Positions 15,753 to 25,637 of a stretch of DNA of 64,000 nt are shown here, one piece after another (position 1 is the first letter of the stretch; each line of letters begins with the position of its first letter). Source of the stretch: Pseudomonas sp. MPC6 (GTDB lineage Bacteria; Pseudomonadota; Gammaproteobacteria; Pseudomonadales; Pseudomonadaceae); the NCBI RefSeq assembly GCF_006094435.1, contig NZ_CP034783.1, positions 1,949,001 to 2,013,000 on the forward strand, in the 5' to 3' direction. The notes under the pieces were generated by a model. It was given only the letters and a program-made list of their open reading frames with translations, ran no database searches and was not told the origin of the DNA. The position numbers were made by a program, and so were the translations under genes.

Positions 15753-17699
15753 CAGTTCGACCAGCGCACTGCCTTCGCTGACCATCTCGCCTTCCTGGCA
15801 ATACAGCGCCTTGATCACCCCGGCATGGGGCGCACGGATGCTGTGCTCCATCTTCATCGCTTCCAGCACCACCAGTTGCGCCCCGGCTTCGACCGATTGC
15901 CCGGCCTCCACCAGCACGCGCACGATGCTGCCATTCATGGGCGCGGCAAGCCCGCCCTGATGGCTGTGGCTGGCTTCGACGGCACTGATCGGGTCGTAGG
16001 ACTCGATGCGGCGCAACTCACCGGCCCAGTGCAGGTACACGCTGTCACCCCGACGGATCGCCCGATGCTGGCGGCGTACGCCGTGGTGCTCGGTCAGCAG
16101 TTGTTCGCCCTTGAGTTGCGCGGTGTGGGCATCGGCGCGGCCCAGGGTCAGGGCGCGGTCCTGGCCTTCGCAGCTCAGGTGCAGCGTGGTCTCGGCGGGC
16201 AAGCCGCAACGCAGACCGCTGTTGATCGCCCAGGGCGAACTTGGGTCATCGGCGCGCGGAGTCCCCGGCTGGCTTTGCGCTACGGCCTGGGCGGCGGCTT
16301 GCCAGAACTCCTCGCCGAGGTCCGCAGGGGCCGGCAGCAGTTGCTCCTGATAACGCGGAATGAACCCGGTATCCAGTTCCGCCGCGGCAAACGCCGGGTG
16401 GCCAATGATCCGGCGCAGGAAGTTGATGTTGGTCTTGAGCCCGCCGATCGCAAACTCATCGAGCATGCTCAACAACCGCAACCGCGCCTGTTCACGGTCC
16501 TCGCCCCAGGCAATCAGCTTGCCGAGCATCGGATCATAGAACGGCGAAATCTCGTCGCCTTCTTCCACGCCACTGTCGACCCGACGCCCCGGGCCGGGCG
16601 CGGATTCGCGATACAACTCCAGACGCCCGGTGGCCGGCAGAAAATCATGGCCCGGGTCTTCGGCGTACAGCCGCACTTCAATCGCATGGCCGAGCAGCGG
16701 CACCTGGTCCTGGGTCATCGGCAGCGCTTCACCGCGCGCCACGCGAATCTGCCAGGCCACCAGGTCGAGGCCGGTGATGGCTTCGGTGACCGGGTGTTCG
16801 ACCTGCAGGCGGGTGTTCATCTCCATGAAGAAGAACTCGCCGCGCGCGTCCAGCAGGAACTCCACGGTACCGGCACCGACATAGCCGATGGCCTGTGCCG
16901 AACGCACTGCGGCTTCGCCCATGGCGCGTCGCAGTTCCGGGCTCAGGCCGGGGGCAGGTGCTTCCTCGACGACTTTCTGGTGCCGACGCTGAATCGAGCA
17001 GTCACGTTCATTGAGGTACAGGCAGTGGCCATGTTGATCGGCGAACACCTGGATCTCCACATGGCGTGGTTTGAGCAGGTATTTCTCCACCAGCATCCGC
17101 GAATCGCCGAACGACGACAGCGCTTCACGCTGCGCCGAGGCCAGCGCTTCGGCGAGCTGGCTGACGTCTTCGACCACTTTCATGCCTTTGCCGCCGCCAC
17201 CCGCCGTGGCCTTGAGCAGCACCGGGTAGCCGATGCGTTCGCAGGCGTCGCGGAAGGTCTCGAGGTCCTGGGCTTCGCCGTGATAACCCGGCACCAGCGG
17301 CACGCCTGCGGTTTCCATCAAGGCTTTGGCCGCGGACTTACTGCCCATGGCGTCGATGGCCGAGGCGGGCGGGCCGAGGAAGATCAAGCCGGCGGCTTCG
17401 ATGGCGCGGGCGAACCCGGCGTTCTCGGACAGGAAGCCATACCCCGGGTGGATCGCCTGGGCGCCACTGGCCTGGGCCGCGGCGATCAGCTTGTCGATCT
17501 GCAGGTAGCTGTCGGCGGCCTTGCTGCCGCCGAGGTCGACGCGGATATCCGCTTCCCGGCTATGGCGCGCGTCGCGGTCAGTGGCGCTGTGCACGGCCAC
17601 GGTGGTCAGGCCCAGGGCCTTGGCGGTGCGCATCACCCGGCAGGCGATTTCGCCGCGGTTTGCCACCAGCAGGGTAGTGAGAACAGGTGCGCTCATCAA
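15741..17699 (-). CDS. liuD: Methylcrotonyl-CoA carboxylase biotin-containing subunit
   Basis: A 652-residue acyl-CoA carboxylase alpha subunit. It has the biotin carboxylase domain (LLVANRGEIACRVMRTAKALG at the N terminus, an ATP-grasp region with TAGGGGKGMKVV near 164, MNTRLQVEHPVTE near 290) and a C-terminal biotinyl domain with the carrier lysine in EAMKMEHSI (about 613). It carboxylates 3-methylcrotonyl-CoA together with LiuB in leucine degradation. The start overlaps the liuC stop by four bases. The 3' end carries a perfect 19-base tandem duplication (15715-15752) that places a second GAAGCGTGA just after the stop. It is the last gene of liuABCD. Confidence 0.95.
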   Translation of the reverse strand: MMSAPVLTTLLVANRGEIACRVMRTAKALGLTTVAVHSATDRDARHSREADIRVDLGGSKAADSYLQIDKLIAAAQASGAQAIHPGYGFLSENAGFARAIEAAGLIFLGPPASAIDAMGSKSAAKALMETAGVPLVPGYHGEAQDLETFRDACERIGYPVLLKATAGGGGKGMKVVEDVSQLAEALASAQREALSSFGDSRMLVEKYLLKPRHVEIQVFADQHGHCLYLNERDCSIQRRHQKVVEEAPAPGLSPELRRAMGEAAVRSAQAIGYVGAGTVEFLLDARGEFFFMEMNTRLQVEHPVTEAITGLDLVAWQIRVARGEALPMTQDQVPLLGHAIEVRLYAEDPGHDFLPATGRLELYRESAPGPGRRVDSGVEEGDEISPFYDPMLGKLIAWGEDREQARLRLLSMLDEFAIGGLKTNINFLRRIIGHPAFAAAELDTGFIPRYQEQLLPAPADLGEEFWQAAAQAVAQSQPGTPRADDPSSPWAINSGLRCGLPAETTLHLSCEGQDRALTLGRADAHTAQLKGEQLLTEHHGVRRQHRAIRRGDSVYLHWAGELRRIESYDPISAVEASHSHQGGLAAPMNGSIVRVLVEAGQSVEAGAQLVVLEAMKMEHSIRAPHAGVIKALYCQEGEMVSEGSALVELEEA

Positions 17700-18511
17700 C
17701 GCGACTCCTTGGGGGTGGTGGCGGCTTGCCAGTTCGGCGCACGCTTTTGCAGAAAGGCCCGCAGACCTTCCTGGCCTTCAGGGCTGACGCGGATCCGCGC
17801 GATCGCGTTTTCGGTGTAGCGGCGCAGCGCCGGGGTCAGCGCGCCGTTGCCGACTTCACGCAGCAAGTCCTTGCTGACGCGCATGGCCGCCGGGCTGTTG
17901 AGCAACAGGTTGTCGATCCACTGCTCGACCTTTTGTTCCAGTTCATTGCCCGGGTAGCTCTCCGACAACAAACCGATCTCCCGCGCCCGTTGCCCGCCGA
18001 AGCGCTCGGCGGTCAGCGCATAACGACGGGCCGCCCGTTCGCCGATGGCTTGCACCACGAACGGGCTGATCACCGCCGGGGCCAGGCCGATGCGCACTTC
18101 CGACAGGCAGAACTGCGCGTCGTCGGCACCGATCGCCATGTCGCAGCAACTGATCAGGCCCAACGCGCCGCCAAAGGCCGCGCCTTGCACGACGGCCAGG
18201 GTCGGGATTTTCAGCTTGGCCAGGTTGTACATCAACTCCGCCAGTTCCCGGGCGTCGTCGAGGTTGGTGTGGTAATCGAGCTCGGCCGATTGCTGCATCC
18301 AGGCCAGGTCGGCGCCGGCGCTGAAGTGCTTGCCGCGACCGCGCACCAGCAGAAAGCGCAGGCTGGCATCGCCCGAGACCTTGTCCAGGGCGAGGATCAG
18401 TTCGCGGATCATCTCGGCGTTGAACGCGTTGTTCTTTTCTTCACGGCTGAGCCACAGGGTCGCAAAACCCCGCGGGTCGGTCAGCAGTTCCAGCGTATTG
18501 AAGTCGCTCAT
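17696..18511 (-). CDS. liuC: Methylglutaconyl-CoA hydratase
   Basis: A 271-residue enoyl-CoA hydratase/isomerase family enzyme. The oxyanion-hole segments are visible as GKHFSAGADLAWM (about 64-76) and QGAAFGGALGLISCCDMAIG (about 110-129). SEVRIGLAPAVISPFV follows the second segment. It hydrates 3-methylglutaconyl-CoA to HMG-CoA, the step between the LiuB/LiuD carboxylase and the LiuE lyase. I chose the ATG at 18511 (MSDFNTLEL), with GGAGACGGA upstream, over an upstream in-frame ATG at 18532. It overlaps liuD by four bases. A 214-base gap with a REP doublet and 31-base tandem repeats separates it from liuB. Confidence 0.93.
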   Translation of the reverse strand: MSDFNTLELLTDPRGFATLWLSREEKNNAFNAEMIRELILALDKVSGDASLRFLLVRGRGKHFSAGADLAWMQQSAELDYHTNLDDARELAELMYNLAKLKIPTLAVVQGAAFGGALGLISCCDMAIGADDAQFCLSEVRIGLAPAVISPFVVQAIGERAARRYALTAERFGGQRAREIGLLSESYPGNELEQKVEQWIDNLLLNSPAAMRVSKDLLREVGNGALTPALRRYTENAIARIRVSPEGQEGLRAFLQKRAPNWQAATTPKESR

Positions 18512-18536
18512 ATTCGTCCGTCTCCACGGCACTTTG

Positions 18537-18618
18537 TAGGAGCTGGCTTGCCAGCGAAGGCGGCCTTGAGCCCTGTCGCGCCCATGAAGACGCCTTCGCC
18601 GGCAAGCCGGCTCCTACA
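18537..18618. repeat. REP doublet between liuB and liuC
   Basis: GTAGGAGCTGGCTTGCCAGC and its inverted GCCGGC form around a GCGGCCTTGAGCC spacer, matching the 167-bp array class. It lies inside the liu operon, where such hairpins can affect mRNA stability. Confidence 0.88.
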
Positions 18619-18620
18619 GA

Positions 18621-18745
18621 ATCACATCAGACCCCATCAAATCCGATCAGGATCACATCAGACCCCATCAAATCCGATCAGAATTACATCAGACCCCATC
18701 AAATCCGATCAGGATCACATAAGGACCACATCAGATTCCGTCAGG
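18621..18745. repeat. 31-base tandem direct repeats
   Basis: Three near-identical 31-base units (ATCACATCAGACCCCATCAA plus ATCCGATCAGG) at 18621, 18652 and 18683 are followed by a degenerate fourth unit (18714-18745). They end one base before the liuB stop codon. Confidence 0.92.
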
Positions 18746-18746
18746 A

Positions 18747-20351
18747 TCACATCCGGAACACGCCGAAGCGGCTCGGTTCGATTGGCGCGTTCAACGACGC
18801 CGACAAGGCCAGGGCCAACACATCGCGGGTCTGCGCCGGGTCGATGACGCCGTCGTCCCACAGCCGAGCGCTGGAGTAATAGGGATGCCCCTGTTCTTCA
18901 TACTGATCGAGAATCGGCTGCTTGATCTCCGCTTCCTGCTCGGCACTGAAACCCTGGCCACTGCGCTCGGCCTGCTCACGCTTGACCTGCACCAGCACCC
19001 CGGCCGCCTGCTCGGCGCCCATCACGCCGATCCGCGCATTCGGCCACATCCACAAAAAGCGCGGGTCGTAAGCCCGGCCGCACATGCCGTAGTTACCGGC
19101 ACCGAAACTGCCGCCGATGATCACCGTGAACTTCGGCACCTTGGCGCAGGCGACCGCGGTCACCAGTTTCGCGCCGTGCTTGGCGATGCCGCCGGCTTCG
19201 TATTTCTGCCCGACCATGAACCCGGTGATGTTCTGCAGGAACAGCAATGGAATCCCGCGCTGACACGCCAGCTCGATAAAGTGCGCGCCTTTCTGCGCGG
19301 CTTCGGCGAACAGGATGCCGTTGTTGGCGAGAATCGCGATCGGGTAACCGTGCAAGTGCGCAAAGCCACACACCAAGGTCGTGCCGAACAGCGCCTTGAA
19401 CTCATCGAACACCGAACCGTCGACCAACCGCGCGATCACTTCACGCACATCGAACGGCTGCTTGGCGTCCGCCGACACCACGCCATACAACTCGTCGCTG
19501 GCGTAGAGCGGGGCGATCGGCGTGCGCTGCTGCACCTCACCGAGTTTGCGCCAGTTGAGGTTGGCGATGCTGCGCCGGGCAATGGCCAGGGCGTGCTCGT
19601 CGCTCTCGGCGTAATGGTCGGCCACCCCGGAAATCTTGCAGTGCACATCGGCCCCGCCGAGGTCCTCGGCGCTGACCACTTCCCCGGTCGCGGCTTTTAC
19701 CAGCGGCGGGCCGGCGAGGAAAATCGTCGCCTGCTGGCGCACCATGATCGCTTCGTCGGCCATCGCCGGTACATAGGCGCCACCGGCCGTGCACGAGCCC
19801 ATCACCACGGCAATCTGCGGAATGCCCATGGCGCTCATGTTGGCCTGGTTGAAGAAGATCCGGCCGAAGTGCTCACGGTCCGGGAACACTTCATCCTGGC
19901 GCGGCAGGTTGGCGCCGCCGGAGTCCACCAGGTAGATGCACGGCAGGCGGTTCTGCTGGGCGATGGTCTGGGCGCGCAGGTGTTTTTTCACGGTCAGCGG
20001 GTAATACGAACCCCCTTTCACCGTGGCATCGTTGGCGACGATCATGCATTCGACGCCTTCCACGCGGCCGATCCCGGCAATCACGCCCGCGGCCGGCACG
20101 TCTTCGCCATACACCGCGTAGGCCGCCAGTTGGCTGATCTCGAGAAACGGCGAGCCCGGATCGAGCAGGCGATTGATCCGCTCACGGGGCAGCAATTTGC
20201 CCCGGGAGGTGTGGCGTTCTTGCGCCTTCGGGCCGCCACCTTGCTGCACCTGGGCGAGCAGGGTGTGCAGGGCGTCGACCTGTTTGAGCATCGCCGCGCT
20301 GTTGGCGGCGAACTCCGCCGAACGAGGGTTGAGCTGGGTATGCAAAATCAT
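18747..20351 (-). CDS. liuB: Methylcrotonyl-CoA carboxylase carboxyltransferase subunit
   Basis: A 534-residue carboxyltransferase of the acyl-CoA carboxylase beta family. Visible family segments include [25 protein letters not shown] near residue 44, the glycine-rich [21 protein letters not shown] (about 177-197), the second glycine-rich [34 protein letters not shown] (about 420-453), and [23 protein letters not shown]. It transfers the carboxyl group from LiuD biotin to 3-methylcrotonyl-CoA. The ATG at 20351 (MILHTQLN) has GGAG seven bases upstream and gives the usual family length. It is the second gene of the liu operon, after liuA. Confidence 0.95.
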   Translation of the reverse strand: MILHTQLNPRSAEFAANSAAMLKQVDALHTLLAQVQQGGGPKAQERHTSRGKLLPRERINRLLDPGSPFLEISQLAAYAVYGEDVPAAGVIAGIGRVEGVECMIVANDATVKGGSYYPLTVKKHLRAQTIAQQNRLPCIYLVDSGGANLPRQDEVFPDREHFGRIFFNQANMSAMGIPQIAVVMGSCTAGGAYVPAMADEAIMVRQQATIFLAGPPLVKAATGEVVSAEDLGGADVHCKISGVADHYAESDEHALAIARRSIANLNWRKLGEVQQRTPIAPLYASDELYGVVSADAKQPFDVREVIARLVDGSVFDEFKALFGTTLVCGFAHLHGYPIAILANNGILFAEAAQKGAHFIELACQRGIPLLFLQNITGFMVGQKYEAGGIAKHGAKLVTAVACAKVPKFTVIIGGSFGAGNYGMCGRAYDPRFLWMWPNARIGVMGAEQAAGVLVQVKREQAERSGQGFSAEQEAEIKQPILDQYEEQGHPYYSSARLWDDGVIDPAQTRDVLALALSASLNAPIEPSRFGVFRM

Positions 20352-20450
20352 CGGGCTACTCCGTAGCAGCTTCAAGTTGCAAGCTACAAGTCAGAAGCAA
20401 GCGTGCAGTGTTCTTGCCGCTTGAAACTTGCCGCTTGCCGCTAACGAAAT

Positions 20451-21614
20451 TCATTTCGTTTCGTTGAACAGTTCGCGACCGATCAGCATGCGCCGGATCT
20501 CACTGGTGCCCGCGCCGATTTCGTACAGCTTGGCGTCGCGCAGCAAACGACCGGCAGGGAATTCGTTGATGTAGCCGTTGCCACCGAGAATCTGGATTGC
20601 ATCCAGGGCCATTCGGGTCGCACATTCGGCGCTGTACAGGATGACTCCGGCGGCGTCCTTGCGGGCGGTCTCGCCGCGCTCGCAGGCCTGGGCCACCGCA
20701 TACAGGTAGGCGCGGCTGGCGTTGAGCTGGGTGTACATGTCGGCGACCTTGCCCTGGATCAGCTGGAACTCGCCGATGCTCTGGCCGAACTGCTTGCGGT
20801 CGTGGATGTACGGCACGATCAGGTCCATGCAGGCCTGCATGATCCCGGTCGGGCCGCCGGACAGCACCACGCGTTCGTAGTCGAGGCCGCTCATCAGCAC
20901 TTTCACGCCGCCGTTGAGCGCGCCGAGGATGTTCTCTTGCGGCACTTCCACGTCATCGAAGAACAGCTCGCAGGTGTTGGAACCGCGCATGCCCAGCTTG
21001 TCGAATTTGTTGCTGCGGGTGAAGCCTTTGGAGTCGCGCTCGACGATGAACGCGGTGATGCCGTGCGGGCCCTTTTCCAGGTCAGTCTTGGCGTAGATCA
21101 CGTAGGTGTTGGCGTCCGGCCCGTTGGTGATCCAGGTCTTGCTGCCGTTGAGCACGTAGTGATCGCCGCGCTTGTCGGCGCGCAGCTTCATCGACACCAC
21201 GTCGGAGCCGGCATTCGGCTCGCTCATGGCCAGGGCGCCGATGTGCTCGCCGCTGATCAGCTTCGGCAGGTACTTGGTTTTCTGCTCGTGATTGCCGTTG
21301 CGGTTGATCTGATTCACGCACAGGTTGGAATGCGCACCGTAGGACAGCGCCACCGACGCCGAGCCGCGGCTGATTTCTTCCATGATCACCACGTGCGCCA
21401 GGTAACCCAGGCCGGCGCCGCCGTACTCTTCCGGCACGGTGACCCCCAGCAGGCCCATGTCGCCGAACTTGCGCCACAGGTCCGCCGGGAACAGGTTGTC
21501 GATGTCGATCTGAGCGGCGCGCGGGGCGACCTCCTTGGCGACGAAGGACTGAACCTGATCGCGCAGCATGTCGATGGTTTCACCGAGGGCAAAATTCAGG
21601 GATGGATAGCTCAT
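20451..21614 (-). CDS. liuA: Isovaleryl-CoA dehydrogenase
   Basis: A 387-residue acyl-CoA dehydrogenase. [18 protein letters not shown] (about 129-146) is the FAD/acyl-CoA signature. The active-site glutamate is in [14 protein letters not shown] (about 247), the position used by isovaleryl-CoA dehydrogenases. The C-terminal signature is [35 protein letters not shown]. It is FAD-dependent and cytoplasmic, and oxidises isovaleryl-CoA to 3-methylcrotonyl-CoA. It is the first gene of liuABCD, with two LiuR-type palindromes 56-115 bases upstream. The 75-base gap to liuB holds CTTGCAAGC/GCTTGAAAC inverted motifs. Confidence 0.96.
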   Translation of the reverse strand: MSYPSLNFALGETIDMLRDQVQSFVAKEVAPRAAQIDIDNLFPADLWRKFGDMGLLGVTVPEEYGGAGLGYLAHVVIMEEISRGSASVALSYGAHSNLCVNQINRNGNHEQKTKYLPKLISGEHIGALAMSEPNAGSDVVSMKLRADKRGDHYVLNGSKTWITNGPDANTYVIYAKTDLEKGPHGITAFIVERDSKGFTRSNKFDKLGMRGSNTCELFFDDVEVPQENILGALNGGVKVLMSGLDYERVVLSGGPTGIMQACMDLIVPYIHDRKQFGQSIGEFQLIQGKVADMYTQLNASRAYLYAVAQACERGETARKDAAGVILYSAECATRMALDAIQILGGNGYINEFPAGRLLRDAKLYEIGAGTSEIRRMLIGRELFNETK

Positions 21615-21669
21615 GGGTCACCTTTTGGCTTTTTTGTAGGGTAGGGGAGGGCCGCGATCCGGTTCTCAC

Positions 21670-21729
21670 CTTTACGTTAACGTAAGCCTGTGACGAATGG
21701 CTGTCAATCACCCTTTACGTTAACGTCAA
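21670..21729 (-). promoter_or_regulatory. Two LiuR-type operators upstream of liuA
   Basis: Palindromes TTACGTTAACGTAA (21672-21685) and TTTACGTTAACGTCAA (21714-21729) match the LiuR motif known from proteobacterial leucine-degradation genes (TTTACGTTNACGTAAA type). They lie 42 bases apart, between liuA and the divergent acyl-CoA synthetase gene, so both genes may respond to LiuR. Confidence 0.88.
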
Positions 21730-21775
21730 CTTGAGCGACATTAGAGCCAGTTCAAGATGTAACCACGGACCACCT

Positions 21776-21910
21776 GTAGGAGCTGGCTTGCCAGCGAAGA
21801 CGTCGGACCAGTCAACATCAATGTCGAATTTGCCGACCTCTTCGCTGGCAAGCCAGCTCCTACAAGGGACCATCCGCAGCTGAACCCTGTAGGAGCTGGC
21901 TTGCCAGCGA
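21776..21910. repeat. REP doublet plus a half element upstream of the acyl-CoA synthetase
   Basis: A GTAGGAGCTGGCTTGCCAGC doublet (about 21776-21865) is followed by a third REP (21889-21912) whose inverted partner is missing. The spacer sequence after the single REP repeats that of the doublet (AGACGTC.GACCAGTCAACATCAATGT). Confidence 0.85.
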
Positions 21911-22020
21911 AGACGTCAGACCAGTCAACATCAATGTTGAACATGCCGACCTCTTCACAAACAAACCCGCCCCCACAGCGAACCGTAGCCAACCCATTAA
22001 TAAACACAATAGGGGTCGTC

Positions 22021-23718
22021 ATGGATCAACCCACTGCAAGCCCGCAGCGCAGCTACACCCGCGGTTCCCAGGACAAAGCCTTGCTGGCGATGACCATCGG
22101 CCAGGCGTTCGACAACACCGTCGCGCAGTACCCGACCGGGGAGGCGCTGGTCGTGCGCCACCAACAACTGCGCTACACCTGGCAGCAACTGGCCGACGCC
22201 GTGGACCTGCACGCCAGGGCGCTATTGGCCCTGGGCCTGCAAACCGGTGATCGCCTGGGCATCTGGGCCCCCAATTGCGCTCAATGGTGCATCAGCCAGT
22301 TCGCCAGCGCGAAAATCGGCGTGATCCTGGTCAACATCAACCCGGCGTACCGCAGCTCCGAACTGGAATACGTCTTGAAGCAAGCCGGCTGCCAATGGCT
22401 GGTCTGCGCCGGCGCCTTCAAGACCTCCGACTATCACGCGATGGTCCAGGGCCTGGTGCCGGAACTGGCGCAGCACGCCACCGGCCAAGTGCACAGCGAA
22501 CGCCTGCCGGACCTGCGCGGGGTGATCAGCCTCGATGCCCAGCCGCCCGCGGGTTTCCTGCCCTGGTCGCAGCTGACCGATCTGGCCGGTAGCGTGTCCG
22601 CCGAGCAACTGCACGAACGCCAGGACAGCCTGCATTTCGACCAGGCGGTGAACATCCAGTACACCTCCGGCACCACCGGCTTCCCCAAGGGCGCGACCCT
22701 CAGCCACTACAACATTCTCAACAACGGCTACATGGTCGGCGAAAGCCTCGGCCTCACCGCCAATGATCGCCTGGTGATCCCGGTGCCGCTGTACCACTGC
22801 TTCGGCATGGTCATGGGCAACCTCGGCTGCATGACCCATGGCAGCACCATGATCTACCCCAACGACGCCTTCGATCCGCTGCTGACCCTGACCACCGTCG
22901 CCGAAGAACAGGCCACCGCGCTCTACGGCGTACCGACCATGTTCATCGCCATGCTCGACCAACCCCAGCGCGCCGAATTCGACCTGTCGAGCCTGCGCAC
23001 CGGGATCATGGCCGGGGCCACTTGCCCGATCGAAGTGATGCGCCGGGTCATCAGCGACATGCACATGAGTGAAGTACAGATCGCCTACGGCATGACCGAA
23101 ACCAGCCCGGTATCGCTGCAGACCGGCCCCTCGGACGACCTCGAGCTGCGCGTCACCACCGTCGGCCGCACCCAGCCGCAACTGGAAAGCAAAATCATCG
23201 ACGAGGCCGGCAACCTGGTGCCCCGCGGCACCATCGGCGAACTGTGCACCCGCGGCTACAGCGTGATGCTCGGCTACTGGAACAACCCGCAAGGCACCGC
23301 CGAAGCCATCGACCAGGCCGGCTGGATGCACACCGGCGACCTGGCGAGCATGAACGACGAGGGCTACGTGTGCATCGCCGGCCGCAACAAGGACATGATC
23401 ATCCGCGGCGGTGAAAACATTTACCCACGGGAACTGGAAGAGTTCTTCTTCACCCACCCGGCCGTGGCCGACGTGCAAGTGATCGGCATCCCGTGCTCGC
23501 GCTACGGCGAAGAAATCGTCGCCTGGATCAAATTCCACCCCGGCCACAGCGCCACCGAGCAAGAACTGCAAGCCTGGTGCAAAGAACGCATCGCCCACTT
23601 CAAGACGCCGCGTCACTTCAAATTCGTCGAAGAGTTCCCAATGACCGTGACCGGCAAGATCCAGAAATTCCGCATGCGTGAAATCAGCATCGAAGAACTG
23701 CGCATCAACAAAACCTGA
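22021..23718 (+). CDS. AMP-forming acyl-CoA synthetase
   Basis: A 565-residue ANL-family adenylate-forming enzyme. The P-loop-like motif is [20 protein letters not shown] (about 216-235), A5 is YGMTETSPV (about 357), A7 is HTGDLA, A8 is [23 protein letters not shown] (about 456-478), and the catalytic lysine is in TGKIQKF near the C terminus. It is cytoplasmic and activates a carboxylic acid to its CoA thioester; its place in the liu locus suggests a branched or short-chain acid or acetoacetate. The start is the ATG at 22021 ([11 protein letters not shown]); the upstream frame is REP sequence. It is divergent from liuA across the LiuR operators. Confidence 0.93.
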   Translation: MDQPTASPQRSYTRGSQDKALLAMTIGQAFDNTVAQYPTGEALVVRHQQLRYTWQQLADAVDLHARALLALGLQTGDRLGIWAPNCAQWCISQFASAKIGVILVNINPAYRSSELEYVLKQAGCQWLVCAGAFKTSDYHAMVQGLVPELAQHATGQVHSERLPDLRGVISLDAQPPAGFLPWSQLTDLAGSVSAEQLHERQDSLHFDQAVNIQYTSGTTGFPKGATLSHYNILNNGYMVGESLGLTANDRLVIPVPLYHCFGMVMGNLGCMTHGSTMIYPNDAFDPLLTLTTVAEEQATALYGVPTMFIAMLDQPQRAEFDLSSLRTGIMAGATCPIEVMRRVISDMHMSEVQIAYGMTETSPVSLQTGPSDDLELRVTTVGRTQPQLESKIIDEAGNLVPRGTIGELCTRGYSVMLGYWNNPQGTAEAIDQAGWMHTGDLASMNDEGYVCIAGRNKDMIIRGGENIYPRELEEFFFTHPAVADVQVIGIPCSRYGEEIVAWIKFHPGHSATEQELQAWCKERIAHFKTPRHFKFVEEFPMTVTGKIQKFRMREISIEELRINKT

Positions 23719-23731
23719 CCCCACCACCCCC

Positions 23732-24101
23732 TGTAGGAGCTGGCTTGCCAGCGAAGGCGTCGTCACAGCCAACATCGATATTGACTGACACTCCGCTTTC
23801 GCTAGCAAGCCGGCTCCTACAACTGATCGAGCATGCCCCGAGCCTCGTGACCGCCGCAGCCCCCCTGTAGGAGCTGGCTTGCCAGCGAAGGCGCCGTCAC
23901 AGCCAACATTGATGCTGACTGACACTCCGCTTTCGCCAGCAAGCCGGCTCCTACAATTGATCGAGCATACCCCGAGCCTCGTGACCGCCGCAGCCCCCTG
24001 TAGGAGCGAGCTTGCTCGCGAAGGACGTTAACGATAACGAGTGCTGCCTGGATAAACGCGGTGCGCTGAAGTCCATCGCAAGCAAGCTCGCTCCTACAGA
24101 G
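23732..24101. repeat. Three consecutive REP doublets
   Basis: Two GTAGGAGCTGGCTTGCCAGC doublets (23733-23822 and 23867-23957) form a 134-base direct repeat unit that includes ATCGAGCAT.CCCCGAGCCTCGTGACCGCC. A GTAGGAGCGAGCTTGCTCGCGA doublet follows at 23999-24101. A GGGAGA run (24100-24123) ends the block. No gene is seen from 23719 to 24145. Confidence 0.88.
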
Positions 24102-24145
24102 GGAGAGGGAGAGGGAGAGAGGGGAAAATCACAAACCGCAGAAAG

Positions 24146-24528
24146 CACAAAGGGGAGCCGAAGCTCCCCTTTAATTTTGTCGTTACGTGCTCTTTTTTTA
24201 TTATTGAGGGGCGGTCTGTTTTTGTTTTTAGCAACCGTGACCCTTTACCGCTGTTTTTATCGACCCCCATCCGGGATCAAGAGCAAACGTATTTTTTTGA
24301 GCGCTGATCTACTTTCTCGCCAAGCGATCCAACCAGTTCGGGAGCTACCTGAAGGTAGTTTTATTATTCTCTGCCCGGTTGCGGGTCACTCCGAAAAGCA
24401 CCCTGAAAAGCACATCCTCTCCAAAAAAATCTGTTAGCTGCGTCTCTGCCGTGTTGTTTTTGTTATGTCAGAGTCGTTACGTCTTATTTTTATTAGGGTT
24501 GGAACATTTTTTTTTGTTCTTGTTATGC
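24146..24528 (-). ncRNA. crcY: CrcZ/CrcY-family small RNA (Crc/Hfq decoy)
   Basis: On the minus strand, a roughly 380-base transcript is predicted from a sigma-54-type promoter (24554-24538) to the hairpin AAAGGGGAGC-TTCG-GCTCCCCTTT (24172-24149). It carries six A-rich Hfq-binding motifs of the AACAANAACAA/AATAATAA type (at about 24514-24525, 24484-24495, 24454-24465, 24359-24368, 24217-24230 and 24193-24206). This layout is the hallmark of CrcZ/CrcY/CrcX RNAs, which sequester Hfq/Crc and relieve carbon catabolite repression. From memory, P. putida crcY lies beside the HMG-CoA lyase gene mvaB; the neighbour here is also an HMG-CoA lyase gene, hence the crcY name. The 5' end is approximate. 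Confidence 0.88.
24149..24172 (-). terminator. Terminator of the CrcY-like RNA
   Basis: A ten-pair stem AAAGGGGAGC/GCTCCCCTTT closed by a TTCG tetraloop. Confidence 0.85.
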
Positions 24529-24537
24529 CATAGAGAT

Positions 24538-24554
24538 AGCAGGAGCCGTGCCAA
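24538..24554 (-). promoter_or_regulatory. Sigma-54 promoter of the CrcY-like RNA
   Basis: Minus-strand TTGGCACGGCTCCTGCT carries the -24 GG and -12 GC pair of RpoN promoters, one base away from TGGCACG-N4-TTGC. Upstream, GTGTTAC (24634-24640) and GTAACAC (24670-24676) form an inverted pair that could bind the enhancer-binding protein CbrB. CbrB is known to drive these RNAs; the site assignment is inference. Confidence 0.82.
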
Positions 24555-24694
24555 CTTTTGAAAACCCTTTAAAATCAAGCAGTTGAGATTTTTCAGGATT
24601 TTCCCCGCCGCCAAAATTCACCGATTTGTTTCCGTGTTACTCGTTTGTCCCCCACATTCGGACGTTGCGGTAACACCCCGACACATCCGCCCAC

Positions 24695-25594
24695 TCACTG
24701 CGCGCTACGAGCCCTGGCCACGCGCGAACCGCTGGCGCGTCCCAGCACCGTGCTGATCTGCTGGCCAGCCACAATCAAGGCCTCAAGGTCGATACCGCTG
24801 TCGATGCCCAGGCCATTGAGCAGGTACACCACGTCCTCGGTGGCCACGTTACCGCTGGCGCCCTTGGCATAAGGGCAGCCACCGAGGCCGGCGATCGAAC
24901 TGTCGAACACCGCGACCCCCTCCAGCAGACTGGCGTAGATATTGGCCATGGCCTGGCCATAGGTGTCGTGGAAGTGCCCGGCGAGTTTCTCCCGCGGCAC
25001 ATCGGCCGCGACCACCTCAATCAGCTTGCGGGTAGCCCCGGCCGTCCCGGTGCCGATGGTGTCGCCCAGGGACACTTCATAGCAGCCCATGGCATAAAGC
25101 TCGCGCGCGACCCGCGCCACTTGCTCCGGCGCGACGTTACCCTCATAAGGGCAACCCAGCACACAGGACACATAACCCCGCACACTCACCCCGTGCTGCT
25201 TCGCCGCCTCCATGATCGGCACGAAACGCGCCAGGCTTTCACTGATCGAGCAATTGATATTGCGCTGGGAAAACGCCTCGGACGCCGCGGCAAACACCGC
25301 CACCTCCTTGACCCCGGCAGCCACCGCATCCTCAAACCCGCGAAGATTGGGCGCGAGCGCGGCATAGGTCACCCCGGGCTTGCGCTGAATCTGCGCAAAC
25401 ACCTCGGCGGAACCGGCCATCTGCGGCACCCATTTGGGCGAGACAAAACTGCCGACCTCGATATAACCCAGGCCAGCAGCGGTCAGCGCATCGACCAACC
25501 GCACCTTGTCCGCGACACTGATGGGTTGGGCTTCGTTCTGCAGACCGTCGCGAGGGCCGACTTCGACCAGGCGTACGTGAGTAGGTAGGGACAT
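24695..25594 (-). CDS. liuE: Hydroxymethylglutaryl-CoA lyase
   Basis: A 299-residue HMG-CoA lyase of the DRE-TIM superfamily. The N-terminal VEVGPRDGLQNE (about 9-20) carries the metal-binding Asp and catalytic Arg. GYVSCVLGCPYEG follows in the middle, GHFHDTYGQAMANI carries metal-binding histidines, and AGLGGCPYAKGASGNVATED (about 233-252) is the family signature with the catalytic cysteine. It cleaves HMG-CoA to acetyl-CoA and acetoacetate, the last step of leucine degradation. The ATG at 25594 (MSLPTHVRLVEVG) fits the family start; upstream codons read through REP sequence. It is separated from liuABCD by the CrcY-like RNA and the acyl-CoA synthetase. Confidence 0.95.
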   Translation of the reverse strand: MSLPTHVRLVEVGPRDGLQNEAQPISVADKVRLVDALTAAGLGYIEVGSFVSPKWVPQMAGSAEVFAQIQRKPGVTYAALAPNLRGFEDAVAAGVKEVAVFAAASEAFSQRNINCSISESLARFVPIMEAAKQHGVSVRGYVSCVLGCPYEGNVAPEQVARVARELYAMGCYEVSLGDTIGTGTAGATRKLIEVVAADVPREKLAGHFHDTYGQAMANIYASLLEGVAVFDSSIAGLGGCPYAKGASGNVATEDVVYLLNGLGIDSGIDLEALIVAGQQISTVLGRASGSRVARARSAQ

Positions 25595-25637
25595 GGGAAT
25601 CGACCTGTGCTGAATGATCTGAATACTGAGATAACCC

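Noticed and set aside
18885..20366. 493-codon open frame opposite liuB
   Set aside because: It mirrors the high-GC coding pattern of liuB, has no family resemblance and no upstream ribosome site; liuB on the other strand is unmistakable.
22222..23925. 567-codon open frame opposite the acyl-CoA synthetase
   Set aside because: It starts inside REP sequence and is the complement of a clear ANL enzyme.
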